Shown here: positions 35,218 through 44,138 of the stretch, piece after piece | Layout of the letters: the number at the start of each line of letters is the position of its first letter | How positions within the stretch are numbered: position 1 is the first letter of the stretch | From: Metabacillus mangrovi | Lineage (GTDB): Bacteria; Bacillota; Bacilli; Bacillales; Bacillaceae | Assembly (NCBI RefSeq): GCF_009711125.1 | Contig: NZ_WMIB01000015.1 | Span: 1 to 64,000, forward strand | Reading direction: 5' to 3' | DNA length: 64,000 bases | Program-made: the position numbers and the translations under genes | Notes under the pieces: model-generated | The model's database searches: none | The model's input: the letters and a program-made list of their open reading frames with translations, nothing else | Told to the model about the DNA's origin: nothing

Positions 35218-36441
35218 ATGGCTGAAAAAATTTCAATTGAACCTGATAAACTGGAAAGTCTGGCAAATTCTATTGTGATTGAGCTGGCACTCATTGAAGA
35301 AATCAATACAGATTTAAAAGATGCACTTTCCCGTACTATATTAAATGCCGATCCGCAGTTTGCCCACTGCTTTTCAGGCGTTGATGCTTATGGCAGCGCC
35401 GGTGATCAGCTGATTGACAAAATGGATGACATCGATAAAGATCTTAGGGAGGTTTCTGGGAAAATATCTGAAGCCGATAATACCCTCCAATTTTTATACG
35501 GGCTATATGACAATTATGGAACGGTTGCAGGGATGACGGCTGTAGCAGCCAATCAAATGAAGTACTTGCTGACAGGTTTGACGGATTATACATTAGGGGC
35601 AGACGGGCTATGGAGATTTAAGCATTATGGACCATTTGCAGCACTTGCAGAGAAAATAGATGCGTCCAAATATAGGAACTTAGCAAGGGGGGCTTTAAAT
35701 CCAAATTACTTGAGAAAGCAATTCATGAATAACTCTCTTGCGGATTTAGTGCATATGAAATATGCCAAATATCTTCCGCAGGATGTTGTAAATTATACAA
35801 ATTCCTTTCAAGGGTTTATAAAAGGAGCATTAAATGAAGCTGGGGAAAAGGTCACCTTTGGCCAAGTAATGAAAACTGGCTGGAAATTTGCTAAAACCTC
35901 TGCCCCTTTGACAGCAATAATTACCGCAGGAACAGAACTTACCGGCATGGGTCTGAGTATTGCCGGGAACTATGAAAAATACGGAAATAACACTGAGGTG
36001 TTAAAACGGGAAAATGCAAAAGCAGTAGGAAGAGCCGTTTATAAAACCGGAGTTGTGACTGGATTCTCAGTTGCCGGGGCTGCTCTAGGCGGCGCCGCAG
36101 GTACGTTCCTTGGACCAGGAGGCACCATTGTTGTGGGAGCTCTTGGGGCAACTGCCGGAGGGATTATTGGAGAAGTTGTAGCGGAAAGTACTCAGTGGAT
36201 TGCGGAAGATGTCGCATTAGTCTTTAAAGATCAGATCCATACGGGTGTTGAGCGGTTCAGAGGCACGATGGAAAAGGTAGGAAAGGTTGCAGCTAAAGTT
36301 GACGACGCCATTGAAAAAGGAAACGAAGTGATTAATGAGGGGAAAAAAGCAATCGACAAGGGGTTAAAGAAGGTTTCAGATACAGCTTCCTCTCTAATTA
36401 AGGACGCCGGTAATTTCTTTAGTAAACCATTATTCGGATAG
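35218..36441 (+). CDS. Putative type VII effector with glycine-zipper membrane segment (YfjB-like)
   Basis: The 407-residue protein has a helical N-terminal half like LXG/WXG effectors. Toward the C-terminus are long small-residue hydrophobic stretches with repeated GxxxG/A spacing (GAALGGAAGTFLGPGG, VVGALGATAGGIIGEV, residues ~283-325). An amphipathic Lys/Ala/Glu-rich tail follows. Glycine zippers form pores in toxins such as TspA of S. aureus, so a membrane-depolarising effector is plausible. No enzymatic motif is seen. It lies 20 nt after the WXG protein, and candidate immunity proteins follow. Confidence 0.7.
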   Translation: MAEKISIEPDKLESLANSIVIELALIEEINTDLKDALSRTILNADPQFAHCFSGVDAYGSAGDQLIDKMDDIDKDLREVSGKISEADNTLQFLYGLYDNYGTVAGMTAVAANQMKYLLTGLTDYTLGADGLWRFKHYGPFAALAEKIDASKYRNLARGALNPNYLRKQFMNNSLADLVHMKYAKYLPQDVVNYTNSFQGFIKGALNEAGEKVTFGQVMKTGWKFAKTSAPLTAIITAGTELTGMGLSIAGNYEKYGNNTEVLKRENAKAVGRAVYKTGVVTGFSVAGAALGGAAGTFLGPGGTIVVGALGATAGGIIGEVVAESTQWIAEDVALVFKDQIHTGVERFRGTMEKVGKVAAKVDDAIEKGNEVINEGKKAIDKGLKKVSDTASSLIKDAGNFFSKPLFG

Positions 36442-36453
36442 GAGTTGAGAAGA

Positions 36454-37230
36454 GTGAATACCATTAATCTAAGTGTAGATGAACTCTTGTTTTGTTTATT
36501 CAGCGAAGGGGATTTCGAACAGGGCCAAAACTTTAAAAACATCTATTTTCCAAATCTTGAAGACGAAGATTTTGATTTAATGCTGAAAGTTACCTGCCGT
36601 TCATTGCTGGCTAAAGACCTATTGAATTACAGCGGGAACAAATATACATTAAAGAAGGAATACTCTTCCTATATTCGGACCGTAAGTCATGCCAATTATT
36701 CTATAAGAGCATCTAAAGTAACGGAGACAGAAGACCTTGGTATTTCCTATAATTTCGGCAATGAATCTGTTCATTCCCATGAGATGATCTATGATCAGCT
36801 TGTAAATAAACTCACTCTGTTTGAAACAGAAGAGGAAATTCTTACAGATATGAAGCACTTTATGGACATTGACAGTACAGTTGAATTGGACTATTCCAGA
36901 ATATTGGGTAATAAAGATGAATTTGAAAAGCTTCTGAAGATAGCAAGCAATGAAACAGAGGGGAAATTTGAATTAGATCACACAGATGACCTTTTTAATG
37001 AATTTTTACAGGATCTGAAAATAAAAAAGGGAAAAGTAGACAGTCTGGCTTTTTTTGAATATTCAACAGGAAACATACCTAATATTTTTGATTTGATTTT
37101 TGTTCTGAAAGGGGCAAGGAGGCATTGGTTCATAGATGGAACGATTATGAATCAATTCCAGCTAAAGAGCTATAATTCAGATTTGCTCCATTCTTTAGTT
37201 TTTAGAAAGAACACTACGCTGTCTATTTAA
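36454..37230 (+). CDS. YfjC-like protein in the type VII effector operon
   Basis: The 258-residue protein is soluble, acidic and mixed alpha/beta, with no recognised motif. It lies 12 nt after the glycine-zipper gene and 18 nt before the membrane protein. GTG at 36454 was preferred over TTG at 36445 because GGAG would lie 9 nt upstream. In position and size it resembles yfjC of B. subtilis. A chaperone (EspG-like) or immunity role is possible, but neither is shown by sequence. Confidence 0.65.
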   Translation: MNTINLSVDELLFCLFSEGDFEQGQNFKNIYFPNLEDEDFDLMLKVTCRSLLAKDLLNYSGNKYTLKKEYSSYIRTVSHANYSIRASKVTETEDLGISYNFGNESVHSHEMIYDQLVNKLTLFETEEEILTDMKHFMDIDSTVELDYSRILGNKDEFEKLLKIASNETEGKFELDHTDDLFNEFLQDLKIKKGKVDSLAFFEYSTGNIPNIFDLIFVLKGARRHWFIDGTIMNQFQLKSYNSDLLHSLVFRKNTTLSI

Positions 37231-37248
37231 TGTTTACAGGAGGACATC

Positions 37249-37785
37249 TTGAATACAACACTTTTACAAAATCGCCCGATAAAAATAAAAATGAATCCGT
37301 TCTTCTTTGTATGGCTGTTTATGGTGACGGTCGGCGGTATTGCATTGAGTATCTTTTTAATTGGATACGGGTTTCAGTTTAAGTCATCATATTCCTTAAT
37401 ATCAATATTTGTAGGAATAGTAACTCTTCCATTTTCAATGCTGACGACCATCTTATGGGTGCCTTCATTTTTTAAAAGAGGCACCACCCTATATAAAATA
37501 TACGAAGGAGAAAATGGATACATTACAGACGGAAAAAGACAAGTTGCTTTCAAGGATATACAAGATATCCGTTTGAATCTATACAGGCCTAGCCTTCAAG
37601 GGCTTTTTTATCAGGAATTAATTGTATCAACTTTTGATAATCGGGTAGTCAGGTTTCACACCTTCAATACATTAAAACCACTTGATGTTAAGCAGCACAT
37701 AGAGAAATATGTCATTCCCTACATGCATCCACATGCCCAGGAAGCCTGGTTCAGGAAGTTTACAAATGGCAGGATCCAGCCTTAA
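37249..37785 (+). CDS. YfjD-like (DUF5381-type) membrane protein, copy 1; candidate immunity
   Basis: The 178-residue protein has two N-terminal transmembrane helices (FFFVWLFMVTVGGIALSIF and SLISIFVGIVTLPFSML). A cytoplasmic PH-like domain follows (GYITDGKRQVAFKDIQDIRLN). A second copy of equal length and very similar sequence is at 60635-61171, and a distant relative is at 61480-61998. The TTG start follows AGGAGGACATC. Membrane location beside a putative pore-forming effector suggests immunity, but this is inference. Confidence 0.72.
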   Translation: MNTTLLQNRPIKIKMNPFFFVWLFMVTVGGIALSIFLIGYGFQFKSSYSLISIFVGIVTLPFSMLTTILWVPSFFKRGTTLYKIYEGENGYITDGKRQVAFKDIQDIRLNLYRPSLQGLFYQELIVSTFDNRVVRFHTFNTLKPLDVKQHIEKYVIPYMHPHAQEAWFRKFTNGRIQP

Positions 37786-37815
37786 TACATATTATCCCGA
37801 GAGGTGTGAACCACC

Positions 37816-38001
37816 CTGCAAGATTATAAAAATTCAAACTATAAACAGAAAAAGCGGGATGAAAAGGGAGAAGGCTGTATAAGCGACTTGAAAGGTGGCT
37901 GTCTGGACAGTTGCAGCTGCACCAACGGCTGTTTCACATTAGCCATGATTCCTATTCAATTTATTGTGCTGGGGTATTATTTAGTTGATTTGGTCTTTTA
38001 A
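37816..38001 (+). CDS. 61-aa cysteine-rich membrane protein with CTG start, copy 1
   Basis: The frame from CTG (37816) to TAA reads (M)QDYKNSNYKQKKRDEKGEGC, then CLDSCSCTNGCF and a C-terminal hydrophobic helix (LAMIPIQFIVLGYYLVDLVF). GAGAGGTG lies about 9-11 nt before the CTG, and no ATG, GTG or TTG stands between RBS and the conserved sequence. A second copy at 61202-61387 keeps the protein almost unchanged with mostly synonymous base changes, which argues for a real gene. Five cysteines precede the helix. Family unknown. It follows the YfjD-like gene in both places. Confidence 0.75.
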   Translation: MQDYKNSNYKQKKRDEKGEGCISDLKGGCLDSCSCTNGCFTLAMIPIQFIVLGYYLVDLVF

Positions 38002-38023
38002 TATAGCGCCTGTTCGGGAAAAG

Positions 38024-38053
38024 CTCTGCAGAAGAAATCTGCAGGGTTTTTTT
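38024..38053 (+). terminator. Terminator of the yfj-like operon
   Basis: CTGCAGA and TCTGCAG enclose AGAAA and are followed by GGTTTTTTT. Confidence 0.8.
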
Positions 38054-38297
38054 GTGTGAGAAATGAGATAGGTTAATTGATTCTAAGTAAAGCTCAAATA
38101 TATTTAGTTCTATTTATGTGTTCAACAAAGAATTATGGTCAAATAGAACTGAGTTTTTAGTATCTGGAAGAGTTCAGGTAATTACCGTGAAAATAGGGAA
38201 AGGAATAAATGGTTATTTCTCTTTAAGTAAGATTTTCTTGAACAGTTGCTGGAACGTGTATGATTACGGCCAAAATACAACATCAGGGAGGATTACT

Positions 38298-40412
38298 ATG
38301 CAGAGGATGGAGTTTTTATCAGATCTTACAGTGGATAAAATGAGAAAAGATTTACATGAATTAATAGCAAAGTTACATCGGGTGGGCATTAATACTGAAA
38401 AGTTAGAACCAATTTACAGCAACTTAAATGCTCTCAGCTTATTCAGTGATCGTCAAATCGTTTCAGTTACTGGTTTACAGAGCGTAGGGAAGACGTATTT
38501 AATAAAGCGGGCTTTAGGGTTGCCTGAAGACTTACTTCTATCTGAGGTAGGAGTTGGAGAAAAACGGCCGGTCCTTATTTCTTCTAGGGATGATATTCAT
38601 GAAATGCAGTTCTTTTCTTCAAAATCCATACGGAATGAATCGGGCAGTATGGACGTGGTAAAGTCCCCTATAACTAAAGATGAGTTAAACAAAAATGTCC
38701 AAAATCCCAGTAGCGATATGCTGTGGTTTGAAATAGTGCTGCCTGATGGTAAACAGCTTGGTCATTTAACTTTAGCATTGCTTCCTGGGTTTGAACGGAA
38801 GGGTGAATCTGATTCTCAGAGATTTTTAGATCTCTTTTTAAACTGCTCTTCTGGGATGATTTTAGTACTTAACCATATGCGCCTTGCCCAACGGGATCAG
38901 GAACTCCTATTGAAAAAGGTATCAGACATATATAGAGATAAAGAACCAGGTTTTGTTTTGACACATGCCAACGAACTTTCTGAAGAAAATAGAAAATCCC
39001 TTGTTGATAACCTGGCAAGTAAATTTACCATTATGAATCAGGACCAAATCGTTTATGCCGATAAATCAATTGAGAGTGTACCTGGGGATATCGAACGGTT
39101 AATTAAACAAAATAGCCGTTTCACGTATGATTCTTTAGGTCTTCATTACAAAAAATTGTTAGAAGTCGGACAAACGCTGTCGAATGTATTAAGTGAAATA
39201 GAAAGTGTGGTTAATGCTAAATATACTGCTAATGAAAATGCGAATGAAATCAGGATTATGCAGCGTGAATTTAATAAATACAGGGAACAATACAGCAGCG
39301 ATTTAAAAAAAGATTTAAGACTTGCCATGGATCAGCATCTCAAGAAATGTGATCAGGAAGTAATTCGGGATTTAAGAAACGAAGAAAACAGGTGGTATAA
39401 AAAAATAAGTACTGCTTTTAAAAGCGACTTAACCTTTAATGAGAAACAGGAAATCTTGGACTGGGTAAAAAACATTTATTCAACACCTGAACCAGATAAA
39501 CTTAATCAAATCGTTCTGCAATCTATTGATGGTGTTACAAAAAAGAAAGCTAGAAAATATGAAAAACTAGGGATTAAGTCTATAAACTCACTTGAAAAGC
39601 ATGAAGGAACTGATGCTAAAATGAGTCTGAGTTTTATGAATAGAAATTCTAAGAATAGTGACCGTCCATCTGGTAATGATGATGAATCCTTTATTAATAA
39701 AGAGATTGTGAATACGTTAAAAGAGATTGAAAGTTATTTAAATCCTCAAGAGTCATATCGTACGCTTACAGATCAAAATTTACGTTATATGCCAATAATA
39801 GCCGGTGCGATTTCACAGCATATTATAACTTCAAAGAGTGTCCTTGAACTAAATGGGATTACTGAAAAAGAAATGAATGACTATCAGACATTAAAAGAAA
39901 AAGCGGGAGATGTAGATTTATTTAAGGAAGAGGTAAACAATCTGGCAATAGACATGAAACATATGGTAGCAGGAACGGCTGTATTTTTCGGCATTGATGC
40001 AATCGATGGGGAATTTAATAGCTTTGGAGCTGCACTCAGCGCATTGAAAGCACTTGGAATAACCGGCTCCATAGCAACAGGGATAACTGCTGGCTCATTT
40101 GCTGCTCTAACAGTCGCATTTGCAATGAAAAAAGGGGCAGAGAAGTTAGAAAGATATAAATTTGAGCGTCAGGATTATGCCCATCATGTACTAAAAGCAG
40201 CTGGAGATTACCAGGTAGAGTCAATCGTTAATTTAGTAAATGAAGTGATGGAAGAAATGGAGGACCAATTGGTAATGGTTCATCAGGCACGACTTCAATC
40301 AAAAGTTAATATTCCAATTTATGAGGAAATTGCAATAAGAATTGGGCGTTTAAATAATGACTGTGGAAAATTAAATGAAGTGGCATATAGAAATGCAGCA
40401 TTTATTAATTGA
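38298..40412 (+). CDS. Dynamin-like GTPase A with HhH-like insert
   Basis: The 704-residue protein has a dynamin-type GTPase domain: P-loop GLQSVGKT (residues ~59-66), then LLPGFE near 164, where the usual Asp of DxPG is Leu, and a weak G4 (THANE). A long helical region follows, with an HhH-like motif near 408-435 (DGVTKKKARKYEKLGIKS). A glycine/alanine-rich hydrophobic segment at ~575-610 (ALKALGITGSIATGITAGSF) could be the membrane-inserting paddle. The ATG at 38298 follows GGGAGGA; the open frame upstream lacks an RBS. It overlaps the next gene. Membrane remodelling or defence is inferred. Confidence 0.78.
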   Translation: MQRMEFLSDLTVDKMRKDLHELIAKLHRVGINTEKLEPIYSNLNALSLFSDRQIVSVTGLQSVGKTYLIKRALGLPEDLLLSEVGVGEKRPVLISSRDDIHEMQFFSSKSIRNESGSMDVVKSPITKDELNKNVQNPSSDMLWFEIVLPDGKQLGHLTLALLPGFERKGESDSQRFLDLFLNCSSGMILVLNHMRLAQRDQELLLKKVSDIYRDKEPGFVLTHANELSEENRKSLVDNLASKFTIMNQDQIVYADKSIESVPGDIERLIKQNSRFTYDSLGLHYKKLLEVGQTLSNVLSEIESVVNAKYTANENANEIRIMQREFNKYREQYSSDLKKDLRLAMDQHLKKCDQEVIRDLRNEENRWYKKISTAFKSDLTFNEKQEILDWVKNIYSTPEPDKLNQIVLQSIDGVTKKKARKYEKLGIKSINSLEKHEGTDAKMSLSFMNRNSKNSDRPSGNDDESFINKEIVNTLKEIESYLNPQESYRTLTDQNLRYMPIIAGAISQHIITSKSVLELNGITEKEMNDYQTLKEKAGDVDLFKEEVNNLAIDMKHMVAGTAVFFGIDAIDGEFNSFGAALSALKALGITGSIATGITAGSFAALTVAFAMKKGAEKLERYKFERQDYAHHVLKAAGDYQVESIVNLVNEVMEEMEDQLVMVHQARLQSKVNIPIYEEIAIRIGRLNNDCGKLNEVAYRNAAFIN

Positions 40413-42282
40413 ATTCCAAAAACATCGGATGGATTGGGCATTTGAAGCAAAAGATGATTTCTTAAACCAATTTCGAATTTTTAAGGCAACAGAGAATAAG
40501 CAGGAAGATAGAAAATTAATTATTTCAGTTTATGGCCCCACTCAAGTAGGAAAAACATCGCTCATTCTAACCCTGATGGGAGTAAAAGAGCAGTATTTAG
40601 ACGAAATATCGGAGTTTTTGAGAGGAAAGAGAAAGCTTGGTGAATCTGCTACTGCCACAGTTACAAAATATCAAATTTCCCCTACTGAAGACTTTATTGT
40701 AAAAGTACCGGATCATCAAGAAAGAATAATTAAGTCTGTTCATGAATTTGAGGAACAGATGGCACATCTAAGGAACCTGGTGGAAACAGGATCCATTCAA
40801 AGCATAGAGCCCGTTAATATTGCAGTTCCCAAATCAAAATGTAAGGAGCAAGTACGTCAAATAGAGTTGCTTGATTTACCAGGTATTGAGTCAGCTGAAT
40901 TGAAAGAGCAGAGACATGTTGCACGATGTGTGGAATTTTGGGTACCTAACTCTCATATCTGTTTGATCGTAAATGGAGCAGCAGATTTAACCTTTCTAAG
41001 GGACATTCCAATGTCAAATCTGCAAAGGTGGTATAAACTCCCTGATAATTATTTTATCGTATTAACACGCGCTTTTTCCCCTGAATCAGTCCAACGCAGA
41101 ATTCAAAGTAATGAGATTGTTGAAACTAAAGATGTTATCTCGTATTACAGGCGTGAAATAGAAGACATACTAAAGGAGAAAATTGGCACCATTTATCCAA
41201 TAGAAATTGGAGGGAGTATCAAGTTTTTATCTGAGAAGGAACAAATACTCGCAAATAGTATCTTTTCAGCATTAAAAGAGCGAATTGAGAAGCTTGATAT
41301 TCAGGATATATCCTTTCGGTTTCTGACAGGCTATTACCAGGAGATAGTCGTACAAAGTGAACGCGAAATAAAATACCATAAAGATCAAATAGCTGCAAAG
41401 CAAGAAGAATTAGATCAAATTCAGAAACAAAAAGAAAGATTTCAACATGAAACATCAAAGATGATAGACGATTATACATATCGGCTATCAATACTTAATA
41501 AAAGGATCAATCGAGCTGATTTTATTTATTATAACACCTTTAAATCAGACTGCTTTGAGGAAAAAGCATTATCAATTTATGATCATGTTTCAGAGGAAGG
41601 GATGTTGGTATGGAAAGCAAGTAAGCTGAACCACCTGGCTTCAAACACTGTTCTTACTATTCAAGATGATATGATTCTTCATTTAAATGAAATGAATAAT
41701 CTTTTTAATGAAATCAATGATGCTTTTGAATTGTATGGGAATGACGTGTTGAGAATGGAGACAGAACCGCATATTGCATTCTATAATTGGGATTACTCAA
41801 TAATGGATCAATATTTTTCAAAAGGGAGCTTTAAAGCTAAGAAAGAAGAAATGTTAGAATTGCTTTTAGACGATATAACTGCAGCTTGTAGATCTGTTGG
41901 TGAAAATTATCAAAACATAAAAAATAGATGCCATTCCTTAAAAAGCAATGTGCTTTTTTCAAAAAAGAGGTTAGAAAATGTATACAAAGTAAAGGTTGAT
42001 AAGACAAATAAGCACTATCAGCAAATTTATGAACATAGAGAAAGTTTAAAAGACTCATTAGAACAAATCATAGAACAATGGAAACAAGATCTGGACCATG
42101 CTTCCAAATACCGAAACTATATTATTAAACACTTCCTCCAGCAAAAGAATTATTTACTGAGGATGGCAGAATCAGACAATTTAGAGGAGCGATATTTAGC
42201 GGGCTTACACTTATATACCTTAGGGAAAGATGCTTCAAAAATCATTCATACATTGGAGTTTGAAAATGAGCAGATTCTTTAA
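40375..42282 (+). CDS. Dynamin-like GTPase B
   Basis: The 635-residue protein has a P-loop (GPTQVGKTS, residues ~54-62), an intact G3 motif (DLPGIE, ~167-172) and a weak G4 (LTRAF, ~230). The rest is long helical or coiled-coil (IKYHKDQIAAKQEELDQIQ) with no clear membrane helix. It overlaps GTPase A by 38 nt and the tail-anchored gene by 17 nt, so the three are translationally coupled. GTPase A lacks the G3 Asp that GTPase B keeps, suggesting an asymmetric pair. The family is dynamin-like; no closer relative was recognised. Confidence 0.78.
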   Translation: MKWHIEMQHLLIEFQKHRMDWAFEAKDDFLNQFRIFKATENKQEDRKLIISVYGPTQVGKTSLILTLMGVKEQYLDEISEFLRGKRKLGESATATVTKYQISPTEDFIVKVPDHQERIIKSVHEFEEQMAHLRNLVETGSIQSIEPVNIAVPKSKCKEQVRQIELLDLPGIESAELKEQRHVARCVEFWVPNSHICLIVNGAADLTFLRDIPMSNLQRWYKLPDNYFIVLTRAFSPESVQRRIQSNEIVETKDVISYYRREIEDILKEKIGTIYPIEIGGSIKFLSEKEQILANSIFSALKERIEKLDIQDISFRFLTGYYQEIVVQSEREIKYHKDQIAAKQEELDQIQKQKERFQHETSKMIDDYTYRLSILNKRINRADFIYYNTFKSDCFEEKALSIYDHVSEEGMLVWKASKLNHLASNTVLTIQDDMILHLNEMNNLFNEINDAFELYGNDVLRMETEPHIAFYNWDYSIMDQYFSKGSFKAKKEEMLELLLDDITAACRSVGENYQNIKNRCHSLKSNVLFSKKRLENVYKVKVDKTNKHYQQIYEHRESLKDSLEQIIEQWKQDLDHASKYRNYIIKHFLQQKNYLLRMAESDNLEERYLAGLHLYTLGKDASKIIHTLEFENEQIL

Positions 42283-43219
42283 ATCAAAAGGTAAAGAAAA
42301 CGAAGAAGAACTGTACGAAAATGCCATGAAATCATTAAAAGAACTAAATCAAGAGATATTTATAAACGATTTAAATGAACAACTAACTCAGTTTGCTGCA
42401 ACAATATCTATTGATTTAACGGAGCTGCAGCAGCAATTAAAAAAAGAAATTCAATTTACCAGTGCCAGTACATCCATAGTAAATAACAGAGTAAATGAGT
42501 TCACAGAGAACATTAATAATAATCTAGAGGAACAGGATAGTCAGATTCAAACTTATCTTGAAGAGCTTGTCAATTATTTAAATGCTAAATTAAATGACAC
42601 CTTATCCACAGCAAGTAAAAACCACGACAAACTCCTAGAAGATATTAAGGACTCTGTTCAAGAGAACTACAAAGGCTTGGATCAGTTTCATGAATGGCAC
42701 CATTCATTTAATGAGTCATTTACCAAAGAAAACACCAAATTGAAGGTTATATTAGCTTCATTTCAGAGTAATACTGAACAAAGCATAGAAATCCTTAATG
42801 AGATTAATCGTACCTTTTTAAAAGCAACAAAGAACACTAGTGCGCGATTTATAGAAGAACTGGAAGAAGTTAAACATTTGACAGAGACCAATAGGGGATT
42901 TTTTGAAACAGCTAATAAGAAAGTATCATCCGAAATTGTCCACTTAGAAAAAGTAATGGATCAGCATCATCAAAGTCAATTGGATTTAAGAAATGATCAC
43001 GTAAAAAGTATAAACCAATTAAGAGAATATATTACTGAAACAAAAATTGAGCAAAATAAACAAATGAATTCAGTGGCAAAAAGTTTAGAAATTAAAAATA
43101 ATCAGCTTATAGAACATTTTGAGAAGCAACAGACTCAGCTTAAATCGAATCAAAAGGTAACACTGGTTTTCTTTAGCTTCATAACAGCAGCAGAAATCCT
43201 TTCTTTTTTCTTTAAATAG
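42266..43219 (+). CDS. Tail-anchored coiled-coil protein of the dynamin operon
   Basis: The 317-residue protein is almost wholly coiled coil, with a single C-terminal transmembrane helix in the last 20 residues (VTLVFFSFITAAEILSFFFK), so the bulk faces the cytoplasm. ATG at 42266 follows GGAG with 8-nt spacing; an earlier ATG at 42230 lies within the GTPase gene without an RBS. It overlaps GTPase B by 17 nt. It may recruit the two GTPases to the membrane. It has no recognised family beyond coiled coil. Confidence 0.72.
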   Translation: MSRFFKSKGKENEEELYENAMKSLKELNQEIFINDLNEQLTQFAATISIDLTELQQQLKKEIQFTSASTSIVNNRVNEFTENINNNLEEQDSQIQTYLEELVNYLNAKLNDTLSTASKNHDKLLEDIKDSVQENYKGLDQFHEWHHSFNESFTKENTKLKVILASFQSNTEQSIEILNEINRTFLKATKNTSARFIEELEEVKHLTETNRGFFETANKKVSSEIVHLEKVMDQHHQSQLDLRNDHVKSINQLREYITETKIEQNKQMNSVAKSLEIKNNQLIEHFEKQQTQLKSNQKVTLVFFSFITAAEILSFFFK

Positions 43220-43446
43220 TTTTAACAGAAGAATTATACATTGGAGCACTGAAATCCCAGGTAAAGAGCACCGCTTTGACAATATGTAGCCTCGCTAAAA
43301 TCCAGTGGGGCTTATTTACCTATATTCAAAATATTAAAGGAAAAAGGAGCTGAGTTTTTCATAATCTCCCCATGGAAAATTTGCAATTTGCTGGCTAATT
43401 TTAAAATCAAGATACGAAATAGCTTTTCATTCCCCTCATAACAGCA

Positions 43447-43477
43447 TATAATTACCTTAAGGTTCTTTATTAAGAAC
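43447..43477 (+). promoter_or_regulatory. Promoter with SinR-like operator for the LPXTG-sortase operon
   Basis: TATAAT (43447-43452) is followed 9 nt later by GTTCTTT-AT-TAAGAAC (43462-43477), a 7-2-7 dyad with one mismatch to the ideal SinR operator. The AAGGGGG RBS follows. The -35 is not clear. Confidence 0.65.
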
Positions 43478-43493
43478 GATAAGGGGGATTACT

Positions 43494-44138
43494 ATGCATT
43501 TCATTTCTTATTTCTATAAGATGCTGATGGTTTGTTTATTGGTATGCCTCATTTTTCCTTATTCTAATACGAAAGCAGAAATCATCCCATTGGACCTAGT
43601 AATTGATGCAAAAGAGACCTTGTTTGGAATAGAAAATTTCAAACCAGGCGATTGGGCGGAAAGGACCGTGAAAGTGACGAACAGGGGCCGTGAAGATTTT
43701 GCCTATCGGGCCTATTCGGAAATGATTTCGGGTTCGGATAAACTATATAACGCACTGGAGACTGAAATAAGGAACGGGAACGAGCTTCTTTTTAAAGGAA
43801 GATTAGCAAATGCCAACTTGAGTAGTCCAAGACCTTTGAAAAGCTATGAAGAGGAACAACTTCAAATTGTGGTGCGGTTTCCGGCAGAGCTTGGGAATGA
43901 ATTTCAGGGACTGCAAACAAAGGTGCTGATTTCTTTTACAGCAGAGGCAGCTTTACCCGGAGGCGGAACCAATCAGAATGAAATTGTAAATGAAGGGAAT
44001 GAAAACACCCTTCCCTCTGATGTTCTGCCTAAAACAGGTGAAGAGAACCCGATTGTCATGATCCTCACAGGTATCCTATTGGCAGTCGCAGGGGTGTTGC
44101 TTTATAAAAAACCTGCCCGAGAACAGCATTTCTTATGA
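43494..44138 (+). CDS. LPXTG-anchored protein with TasA/camelysin-like domain
   Basis: The 214-residue protein has a signal peptide (ends NTKAEI) and a beta-sandwich-like domain. FKPGDWAERTVKVTNRGRED in that domain resembles the TasA/camelysin MKPGD...FELRNAG segment. It ends in a sortase signal: LPKTG at residues 178-182, a hydrophobic helix, and KKPAREQHF. It should be covalently linked to peptidoglycan by the adjacent sortase. ATG follows AGGGGGA. It overlaps the sortase gene by 4 nt. A SinR-like operator links it to biofilm control. The TasA relationship is suggestive, not proven. Confidence 0.82.
   Translation: MHFISYFYKMLMVCLLVCLIFPYSNTKAEIIPLDLVIDAKETLFGIENFKPGDWAERTVKVTNRGREDFAYRAYSEMISGSDKLYNALETEIRNGNELLFKGRLANANLSSPRPLKSYEEEQLQIVVRFPAELGNEFQGLQTKVLISFTAEAALPGGGTNQNEIVNEGNENTLPSDVLPKTGEENPIVMILTGILLAVAGVLLYKKPAREQHFL

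Noticed and set aside
38118-38297. 60-codon extension of dynamin-like GTPase A
   Set aside because: No RBS at 38118, no resemblance to the family, and GGGAGGA stands directly before ATG 38298.
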